A DNA stretch of 64,000 nucleotides from Muricoccus harenae (GTDB lineage: Bacteria > Pseudomonadota > Alphaproteobacteria > Acetobacterales > Acetobacteraceae), in assembly GCF_009848505.1 (NCBI RefSeq), contig NZ_WWDL01000006.1, positions 62,001-126,000 of the forward strand. Reading direction: 5' to 3'. Shown here piece after piece: positions 58,007 to 64,000 of the stretch; position 1 is the stretch's first letter; the number at the start of each line of letters is the position of its first letter. The notes under the pieces were generated by a model. It was not told the DNA's origin. It saw only the letters and a program-made list of their open reading frames with translations, and searched no databases. Position numbers and translations under genes: made by a program.

Positions 58007-58498
58007 ATGCAGACCGAACTCGCCCCAGCCCGCCGCGCCACCGCGGCGGTGTCCACCGAGCACGGCGTGCTGACCCTGACGGTTGCCGGCCAGCTTTGCG
58101 GTGTGTCCGTCCTGTCGGTGCGCGACATTCTGGGCCCGCAGACCATCACGCCGATCCCACTTGCCCCGCCCGAGGTGGCGGGCGGGCTGAACCTGCGCGG
58201 CCGCATCGTGACGGCTGTGGACCTGCGCCGCCGCCTCGGCCTGTCACCGCGCGAGGCCGCTTCGCCGCCGCCGATGAGCGTGGTGGTGGAGGTGGGCGGC
58301 GAACTCTACGCGTTGCTGGCGGATTCGGTCGGTGATGTGCTGGCCCTGCCGGATGCCAGCCTGGCACCGAACCCGCCGACGCTGGACCCGCTGTGGCGCG
58401 ATGTCTGCGCCGGCATCCACCAGGACGTGCCGGTCCATGCCGGCGACGCCCGGCTTCTCATCATGCTGGACGTCGAGCGCGTCCTGGACATCAGCTGA
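58007..58498 (+). CDS. cheW: Chemotaxis scaffold protein CheW
   Basis: The product is 163 residues, starting 12 bases after the cheA stop with GAGAGGAC upstream. CheW-domain features are 'VLTLTVAGQLCGVSVLSVRDIL' and 'GGLNLRGRIVTAVDLRRRLG', then 'VGGELYALLADSVGDVLALP'. It couples receptors to CheA at the receptor array. It has a full CheW fold and no extra domain. Confidence 0.93.
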   Translation: MQTELAPARRATAAVSTEHGVLTLTVAGQLCGVSVLSVRDILGPQTITPIPLAPPEVAGGLNLRGRIVTAVDLRRRLGLSPREAASPPPMSVVVEVGGELYALLADSVGDVLALPDASLAPNPPTLDPLWRDVCAGIHQDVPVHAGDARLLIMLDVERVLDIS

Positions 58499-58512
58499 GG
58501 GAGGCGATGGAG

Positions 58513-58893
58513 ATGCCTGACTGCCTTGTGGTGGATGACAGCCGGACGGTGCGACGCGCCGCGCGGCGGATGCTGGAGGCGCAGGGCTTCTCCGTGCGCG
58601 AGGCGGAGGATGGGCAGCAGGCGCTGGAAGCCTGCCGCGCTGCCCTGCCGACCCTCGTGCTGCTGGATTGGAACATGCCAGTGATGGACGGCATCACCTT
58701 CCTTCGCCTGGCGCGCGAGGAGTTCGGGCCGGACGAGCCGCGCATCATGCTCTGCACGACGGAGAGCGACCTTTCCCGCATCATTGCGGCGCTCGAGGGA
58801 GGCGCGCAGGAATACATCATGAAGCCCTTCGACGACGAGATCCTCGCAGGCAAACTCGAAGTGCTGGGGCTGCTGCCCAACGAGGCGGCGTGA
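58513..58893 (+). CDS. cheY: Chemotaxis response regulator CheY
   Basis: The product is 126 residues from the ATG at 58513, chosen because GGGAGG at 58499-58504 is 8 bases away; the ATG at 58507 is too close. It is a bare receiver domain with acidic pair Asp8-Asp9 ('VVDDSRTVRR'), phospho-acceptor Asp52 ('LLDWNMPVMDG') and Lys in 'YIMKPFDDE'. It carries the signal from CheA to the flagellar motor. Its stop overlaps cheB. Confidence 0.93.
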   Translation: MPDCLVVDDSRTVRRAARRMLEAQGFSVREAEDGQQALEACRAALPTLVLLDWNMPVMDGITFLRLAREEFGPDEPRIMLCTTESDLSRIIAALEGGAQEYIMKPFDDEILAGKLEVLGLLPNEAA

Positions 58894-59978
58894 GCGGCGC
58901 CGCAACGGGCGCCCGGCCCGTCCGCGTGATGCTATGCGACAACAGCGCGACGGTGCGCGGCATCCTCGGCCGGCTGCTCGGCGCCGATCCTGCCATTGAG
59001 GTGGTGTCGCGCGTGGGCGACGGGCGGCAGGCGCTCGATGCCCTGGCCGTGGCCCGTCCCGACGTGGTGCTGCTCGACCTCGAGATGCCGGTCATGGACG
59101 GCATGACGGCCCTGCCGCTGCTGCTGAAGACCGAGCCGCGCCCGATCGTCATCGTCGCCAGTGCACTGACGCAGCGTGGCGCTGCGGCTGCGATGGCGGC
59201 GCTGCGGGCCGGGGCTTCGGACTACATCCCCAAGCCAGGCGCAAGCGGAGGCGGGGCGCTGGACCCGGTTTTCCGTGCCGAGCTGCTGGAGAAGGTGAAG
59301 GGTTGGGCGCGGATGCGCCGTGCCCCTGCGGCGGCACCTGTGACGCGGGCGCCGGCGCCGGCCCCTGCATTGGCCGCCCCGCTGGTGGTGCCTGGGATGG
59401 TGGCTGTGGGATCCTCCACCGGCGGTCCGCAGGCGTTGGCAGCCTTCCTCCGCGCCTTGGTGGTGCCGCCTGCCGTACCGATGGTGATCGTGCAGCACAT
59501 GCCGGCGGGCTTCACGACCATGCTGGCCGACCATCTGAACCGTGTCGGGACGCTGCGTGTCTCGGAGGCGAAGGATGGCGAGGCGCTGCGGCCCGGCCAT
59601 GCCTATCTCGCGCCCGGGGACCGGCATCTGCTGGTGGAGCGCGGTCCGGGAGGGCTGATCGCACGGCTGCGCGACGACCCGCCGGAGCATTTCTGCCGCC
59701 CCGCCGTGGACCCGATGCTGCGCAGCGCCCAGCGCGCCTGCGATGGGCGGGTGCTGGCCGTCATCCTTACGGGCATGGGGCAGGACGGGCTGGCGGGCTG
59801 CCGTGCCCTAGCCGCTGCCGGCGGAACGGTGCTTGCACAGGATGAAGCCTCCTCCGTGGTCTGGGGCATGCCCGGTGCGGTGGCCCGCGCGGGGTTGGCG
59901 CGGGAAGTGCTGCCGCCGGAGCGGCTGGCGGCGCGGGTCGCGGCGATCGCCGCTGGGCCGGGGAGGATGGCATCGTGA
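58890..59978 (+). CDS. cheB: Chemotaxis protein-glutamate methylesterase CheB
   Basis: The product is 362 residues, starting with GTG at 58890 that overlaps the cheY stop. The N-terminal receiver has phospho-acceptor Asp63 ('LLDLEMPVMDG') but 'MLCDNSATVRG', where the second acid of the usual DD pair is Asn18. The C-terminal methylesterase has Ser176 ('GSSTGGPQAL'), His203 ('QHMPAGFT') and Asp in 'TGMGQDGLAG'. It removes methyl groups from receptors for adaptation. It overlaps cheR by four bases. Confidence 0.93.
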   Translation: MSGAATGARPVRVMLCDNSATVRGILGRLLGADPAIEVVSRVGDGRQALDALAVARPDVVLLDLEMPVMDGMTALPLLLKTEPRPIVIVASALTQRGAAAAMAALRAGASDYIPKPGASGGGALDPVFRAELLEKVKGWARMRRAPAAAPVTRAPAPAPALAAPLVVPGMVAVGSSTGGPQALAAFLRALVVPPAVPMVIVQHMPAGFTTMLADHLNRVGTLRVSEAKDGEALRPGHAYLAPGDRHLLVERGPGGLIARLRDDPPEHFCRPAVDPMLRSAQRACDGRVLAVILTGMGQDGLAGCRALAAAGGTVLAQDEASSVVWGMPGAVARAGLAREVLPPERLAARVAAIAAGPGRMAS

Positions 59979-60794
59979 GCGCAGCGGGTTTCGAGACCAT
60001 CGCGGCGCTCGTCCGCGCGCGCTCCGGGATCGTGCTGGGGGCGGACAAGGCTTATATGCTGGACACGCGCCTGGGCGGGCTGATGCGCGAGCATGGCCTG
60101 GCGAATCTGGATGCGCTGGCGGTGAAGCTGCGCGCAGTTGGCAGCGAGCGCTTGGCCAGTGCCGTGACCGAGGCGCTGACGACCAACGAATCCTTCTTCT
60201 TCCGGGACGGCAAGCCCTTCGACCATCTTCGGCGCCTGCTGCCCCGCCTTGCCGCCGCACGGCCCGCGACGCAACGGCTACGCGTCCTCTCCGCCGCCTG
60301 TTCTACGGGGCAGGAGGCCTATTCCGTTGCCATGGTCGCCGAGTCGCTCGGCCTTGCCGCCCGGCTGGAGATCCTGGGGACGGATCTGAGCCAGGAGGTG
60401 GTGCGCCGTGCGCGGGAGGGCCTCTATTCCCAGTTCGAGGTCCAGCGTGGCCTGCCGGTGCAGATGCTGGTGAAGCATTTCCGCCAGGAAGGCGGCCAAT
60501 GGCGGATCTCGCCCGCGTTGCGTGCCATGGCGCGGTTCGAGACCGGTAACCTGATGGCCGATCTCCGTCCGCTCGGCACCTTCGACGTGATCTTCTGCCG
60601 CAACGTGCTGATCTATTTCGACGCCCCAACCAAGACGCGTGTGCTCTCCGGCTTGGCGGACCGGCTCGCGCCCGGGGGGGGTACTGTATCTCGGCGGCGC
60701 GGAAACGGTGCTGGGCCTGACGGACCGCTTCGCGACCATCGAGGGTGAGCGCGGCGTCTATGCGCCCGTCGGCCACATGGCGCTGGCGGGCTAG
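59975..60794 (+). pseudogene. cheR: Chemotaxis methyltransferase CheR, frameshifted near the 3' end
   Basis: The frame from the ATG at 59975 encodes a good CheR: 'TTNESFFFRDGKPFDHLRRL', SAM motif 'RVLSAACSTGQEAYSVAM', and 'DVIFCRNVLIYFDAPTKTRVL'. At a run of eight G at 60674-60681 the frame is lost. One G fewer restores 'LAPGGVLYLGGAETVLGLTD' and 'RFATIEGERGVYAPVG', ending at a TAG at 60792-60794. As given, the protein ends at 60748 with an unrelated tail. The G run could be a slippage (phase-variable) site, a mutation or a sequencing error. Confidence 0.85.
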
Positions 60795-60842
60795 GCGGCG
60801 CGAGGCAGGGCTGTTCCCCGGCACGTGATGAGCCAGGGTGGT

Positions 60843-60862
60843 CCTCTCCCCATTGGGAGAGG
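60843..60862. terminator. Hairpin between convergent cheR and ctrA
   Basis: CCTCTCCC and GGGAGAGG form a perfect 8-bp stem with a CATT loop, extended to GG/CC pairs by flanking bases. It lies between the convergent cheR and ctrA genes, with no T-run. It may act as a bidirectional terminator; the evidence is structural only. Confidence 0.5.
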
Positions 60863-60920
60863 GGGCCAGCCGGGCTGTGCCGGGACCGTTCCTTGGCGCG
60901 CGGGCGGGCGCGGTCTTCGG

Positions 60921-61655
60921 TCAGGCCGCTGCCTGGGCCGGGCTCGGGGTGACCAGCCCGGCGGAGGAACGTAACGGGGAGGAGACAGGATCCCGCAGCA
61001 CGTAGCCGCGGCCCCAGACGGTGCCGATCAGCTCCTCGCAGCCGGCCTGGGCGAGCTTCTTGCGCAGCTTGCAGATGAAGACATCGATGATCTTCACCTC
61101 CGGCTCGTCCATCCCGCCATAGAGGTGGTTCAGGAAGGCCTCCTTCGTCATGACCATGCCCTTGCGCAGGGTCAGCAACTCGAGGATCGCGTATTCCTTG
61201 CCGGTCAGGTGCACGGCGCGTCCGGCCACGCTCGCCTCCCGCGCGCCGAGGTCCAGGGTCAGCCGGCCCACCGAGACATTGGGCTGGGCGAAGCCCTTGG
61301 TGCGCCGAACGATTGCCTGGATGCGGGCGATTAGCTCCTGGCTGTCGAAGGGCTTCACGATGAAGTCGTCCGCGCCAAGGCCAAATCCCTTCACCTTCGC
61401 GCCTGGGCGGGAGACGCCCGAGAGGATCAGCACCGGGGTGGTACTACGCCCGGCCCGCAGGCGGCGGACCACTTCGTAGCCCTCCATGTCGGGCAGCATC
61501 AGATCCAGCACGACAATGTCGTAGTCGTAGAGCCGCGCCAGCTCCAGGGCCTCTTCGCCGGTGTCGGCGCTGTCCACGATCATGCCTTGGGTCTTGAGCA
61601 TCAGGGTGATGCCCCGGGCGGCCGTCAGATCATCTTCAACCAGCAGGACACGCAT
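60921..61655 (-). CDS. ctrA: Cell cycle response regulator CtrA
   Basis: The product is 244 residues with a GAGGGGAG ribosome binding site. The receiver '[20 protein letters not shown]' has phospho-acceptor Asp51 ('[14 protein letters not shown]'). The OmpR-type winged HTH includes '[20 protein letters not shown]' and '[24 protein letters not shown]', which is diagnostic of CtrA. CtrA controls flagellar genes and, in some species, replication. It is phosphorylated through ChpT, whose gene is 6 kb away. A Pro/Ser-rich tail follows the DNA-binding domain. Confidence 0.95.
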   Translation of the reverse strand: MRVLLVEDDLTAARGITLMLKTQGMIVDSADTGEEALELARLYDYDIVVLDLMLPDMEGYEVVRRLRAGRSTTPVLILSGVSRPGAKVKGFGLGADDFIVKPFDSQELIARIQAIVRRTKGFAQPNVSVGRLTLDLGAREASVAGRAVHLTGKEYAILELLTLRKGMVMTKEAFLNHLYGGMDEPEVKIIDVFICKLRKKLAQAGCEELIGTVWGRGYVLRDPVSSPLRSSAGLVTPSPAQAAA

Positions 61656-61839
61656 TTTAGTGTTCTCCCCTCGTTCCTGATAAATTAGGACAACTTTTGC
61701 GCGAGTAAGGAAAGAGCTTTATCACTCCTTGGTCGTATCAATTTGTGGAATAGCGGACTAAAAAATGACACGGATTGATCGCCCGCTTCGCTCAAAGCCT
61801 CTTTCGATCGTGACTTAATCGAAAAAATTCAATGATGTA
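61656..61839. promoter_or_regulatory. AT-rich divergent promoter region of ctrA and fliI
   Basis: This 184-base gap is clearly richer in A+T than the rest of the window, as expected for a divergent promoter. It contains AAATTAGG-like and TTAATCGAAAAAATT stretches. No exact TTAA-N7-TTAA CtrA box and no GANTC methylation site was found by eye. A single TTAA lies at 61814-61817. Regulation of fliI by CtrA is plausible by position only. Confidence 0.5.
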
Positions 61840-63116
61840 GTGGGGTTTGGACGGGTTGGCGGCGTTCAGGGTTCGTGCCTTGAGGTGACAGGTCTTCATC
61901 CGCCCCCTGCTATCGGAGGTTGCGTCAACATCCGTGGGATGTCCCGCGAATTGATGCAGGCGGAGGTCGTGTGCGTCCGCGGCGGCATGGCCCTCGCCGT
62001 GAGCCGGCATGGACTGGATGGGCTCGCAGTCGGTGCGCGGGCCGAGCTTGCAGGGCCGCTTTCCCTGCACCCTTGCGACGCCTGGCTTGGTCGGGTTCTC
62101 GACCCCTTGGGGCGTCCGATCGATGGTTTGGGGCCGCTTCCGTATGGCCCCGTGGCCCGCCCTCTACGCGCCGCTCCGCCTCAGGCCGGAACTCGCGCCA
62201 GGCTGGGGCCGCGACTCGATCTTGGCGTCCGGGCGCTGGATGCCTTTGCCACCTGCCGGCGCGGTCAGCGACTCGGCCTTTTCGCCGCCTCCGGCGTCGG
62301 CAAGTCCAGCCTCATGTCCATGCTGGCACGCCACGCGGATTGCGATGTCGCGGTGATCGGCCTGGTCGGGGAACGCGGGCGCGAGCTGCGCGAGTTTGTC
62401 GAGGATGATCTCGGGGCGGCTGGCCTCGCGCGCAGCGTCGTGGTCTGCGCCACTTCCGACTCGGCACCGTTGATGCGGCGCGACGCCGCACTTGCCGCCA
62501 TGTCGGTGGCCGAGCACTTCCGGGACCAGGGCCGGCGCGTGCTGCTGATGATGGACAGTGTCACGCGCTTCGCCATGGCCTTGCGCGAGATCGGCCTGTC
62601 CGCCGGGGAGCCGCCAGCCACGCGCGGTTTCCCGCCGAGCGTCTTCGCCGAACTGCCGCGCCTGCTGGAGCGTGCCGGCCCGGACCCCGAGGGCTGCGCC
62701 GGTTCCATCACCGGCCTCTTTACCGTGCTGGTGGAGGGCGACGACCATGACGAGCCGATCGCCGATGCTGTGCGCGGCATATTGGACGGGCATGTCGTGC
62801 TGGACCGGCGGATCGGGGAGGGCGGCGCTACCCGGCGGTGGATGTCCTTCGCAGCCTCTCCCGCACCGTGCCGGGCTGCCTGGAGCCACCCGAGAGGGAG
62901 ATCCTGGCCCGCGCGCGTCGTATCCTGGCGCTGCACCGGGACATGGCGGACATGGTGCGGCTGGGAGCCTATCGCACCGGCAGCGACCCGGCGGTGGATG
63001 AGGCGGTGCGGCTCGCCCCGTTGATCGAGGAAGTGCTGCGTCAGGGCAAGGAGGAGGCGGGCAGCGTCGCCGGCGCTTTTGCCGCCCTTGCTATCGCCAT
63101 GGGTCCGCCGGAATGA
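61840..63116 (+). pseudogene. fliI: Flagellum-specific ATPase FliI, frameshifted
   Basis: The frame from GTG at 61840 gives the N-terminal barrel ('RVGGVQGSCLEVTGL'), 'PLGRPIDGLGPL', Walker A 'AASGVGKSSLMSMLARHADC', Walker B 'VLLMMDSVTRFAMALREIG' and 'GSITGLFTVLVEGDDHDEPIAD'. Near 62824-62828 one base is missing; the other frame then continues 'YPAVDVLRSLSRTVPGC' and 'RRILALHRDMADMVRLGAY' to a TGA at 63114-63116. FliI powers the flagellar export apparatus. The lesion removes the last 100 residues in the given sequence. A sequencing error is possible. Confidence 0.85.
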
Positions 63117-63526
63117 GGCGCGACCCGCTGGCCGTGCTGGCCCGTCTGCGCAGTGCCGAGGTGATGCTGGCTCGCCGCGACCTGGCCGGGGAGGCGGCCA
63201 TGGGCGACGCCGCCGAAGCCTGCGAGGCAGAGGCGGAGAGGGCGCTGAGGGAGGAAGCGCAGCGGGGCGGGCCTGACTATGCCGCCTGGCTGCCCCGTGG
63301 GCTCGGGCAGCGCGACGCAGCAGCCAGGGAGTCCTATCAAGCCGCACGGCGGGCGGCGGAGGCCGCCGCCGTGCTCGCCGCTGCCCGCGCGGCCGAACGA
63401 GCCGTGGAGCACCTTGCCTCGGCCCGTGCCGCGGATGCCCGGCGCGAGGCCCTACGGGAGGAGCAGCGGCGGCTCGACGAGGCTGGCTCGCGCAGGGCGC
63501 CACGCGGCGTCGGCGGAAGCGCCTGA
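63113..63526 (+). CDS. FliJ-like flagellar export coiled-coil protein
   Basis: The product is 137 residues, overlapping fliI by four bases (ATGA). It is highly charged and Ala-rich, and almost entirely helical, with Arg/Glu heptads ('ALREEAQRGG', 'AARAAERAVEHLASARAADARREAL' in pieces). Position after fliI and the coiled-coil character are those of FliJ, which couples the ATPase to the export gate. Sequence identity is weak, so the assignment rests mainly on context. Confidence 0.65.
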   Translation: MRRDPLAVLARLRSAEVMLARRDLAGEAAMGDAAEACEAEAERALREEAQRGGPDYAAWLPRGLGQRDAAARESYQAARRAAEAAAVLAAARAAERAVEHLASARAADARREALREEQRRLDEAGSRRAPRGVGGSA

Positions 63527-63542
63527 CTTACGCCGCGCCAGA

Positions 63543-64000
63543 TCAGCAGCCCCAATCCTGATCGCCTGCAGCCCTGCCGCCGGGCGGAATGGGGTTGGTG
63601 GCCATGGCGGCGTCGAGCAGCGCCGGGGCCTCCCCGATCGCCGCATACAGCTCCGCATAGTCTCGGATCACGAAATAGACCGGCTGCACATCGTCGATGC
63701 GATAGGCGCTGCGCAACACCCGCACCATGTCGAAACGCAGCCGGCGTGGCGTGTCGGAGAGCGCGTGCAGCGTCTCGGTGCGCGAGGATAGGATGCCGGC
63801 ACCATAGGCGCGCAGCCCGCCGCGTTCGGCGATCAGCCCAAACTCCACCATGAACCAGTAGAAGCGGGCGAGCGGTGCGAGCTGGCCGCGCTTCTCCGCC
63901 TGCAGGCCGAGATGGCCATAGGCTTCCAGGAAATCCGCGTAGTCGGGCTGGGTGAGCAGCGGCACATGGCCGAGGAAATCGTGGAAGATGTCCGGTTCCA
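63543..64000 (-). CDS. phhA: Phenylalanine 4-monooxygenase, C-terminal part
   Basis: The gene runs off the right edge, so the N-terminus is missing; 152 codons are present. The iron-binding histidines lie in 'EPDIFHDFLGHVPLL', and the third ligand Glu in 'FYWFMVEFGLI'. 'LRAYGAGILSSRTETLHAL' is another family block. The enzyme hydroxylates phenylalanine to tyrosine using tetrahydropterin and iron. It converges on the FliJ-like gene. Confidence 0.93.
   Translation of the reverse strand, partial: EPDIFHDFLGHVPLLTQPDYADFLEAYGHLGLQAEKRGQLAPLARFYWFMVEFGLIAERGGLRAYGAGILSSRTETLHALSDTPRRLRFDMVRVLRSAYRIDDVQPVYFVIRDYAELYAAIGEAPALLDAAMATNPIPPGGRAAGDQDWGC

Noticed and set aside
61656-61839. CtrA binding boxes and GANTC sites between ctrA and fliI
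   Set aside because: By eye no TTAA-N7-TTAA box and no GANTC occurs; only a single TTAA is present.

Overview
The window comes from a high-GC alphaproteobacterium, most likely Acetobacteraceae (Roseomonas-like). The evidence is CtrA and ChpT, the Lrp / thioredoxin reductase / LsrB-type LysR neighbourhood, three orphan Bug-type solute receptors, DUF6481 and DUF3553 proteins, and a carA/yqeY/dnaG/rpoD order. This placement is inferred from gene content and protein resemblance; no database was searched.

Layout. Bases 1-7083 are the end of the S10/spc/alpha ribosomal superoperon: rpsH (partial), rplF, rplR, rpsE, rpmD, rplO, secY, adk, rpsM, rpsK, rpoA, rplQ. Bases 7.1-14.0 kb hold a secreted protein, a small membrane protein, two Bug receptors, a nitrilase-family amidohydrolase, NAD kinase, a haloacetate-dehalogenase-like hydrolase, a DenD-like dehydrogenase and a DUF6481 protein. 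Bases 14.3-16.9 kb hold the redox-related cluster of LysR, trxB and Lrp. A class A penicillin-binding protein, threonine deaminase and greA follow. Bases 21.1-26.9 kb hold a carA-lysE-two small membrane genes-carB operon in which CarA carries an N-terminal helix-turn-helix domain. Just upstream lie two near-identical 17-bp palindromes. Divergent to it run yqeY, then (after a MarR/VOC pair) dnaG and rpoD.

Bases 32.5-41 kb are housekeeping and enzyme genes: two GNATs, VOC, ppa, a periplasmic MetX-like hydrolase, a tRNA with anticodon CAT, AsmA, an RluC-type pseudouridine synthase and a methyltransferase. Bases 41.4-43.9 kb encode an RsbQ-like hydrolase and a hybrid histidine kinase whose PAS domain resembles that of RsbP. 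A scar of integrase and transposase remnants follows. Bases 44.6-54.6 kb contain crcB, rarA, an MFS transporter, an HdeD-like membrane protein fused to a putative papain-fold domain, a third Bug receptor, a broken arsC, a LysR/tautomerase divergent pair, moaA, a TauE-like exporter and a DUF3553 protein.

Bases 54.7-63.5 kb are the motility and cell-cycle region: chpT-cheA-cheW-cheY-cheB-cheR, ctrA on the other strand, then fliI and a FliJ-like gene. cheA, cheR and fliI each show one single-base frameshift. The window ends inside phenylalanine 4-monooxygenase.

The strongest candidates for a poorly described system are the HTH-CarA fusion with its operator array, and the RsbQ / PAS-hybrid-kinase module.
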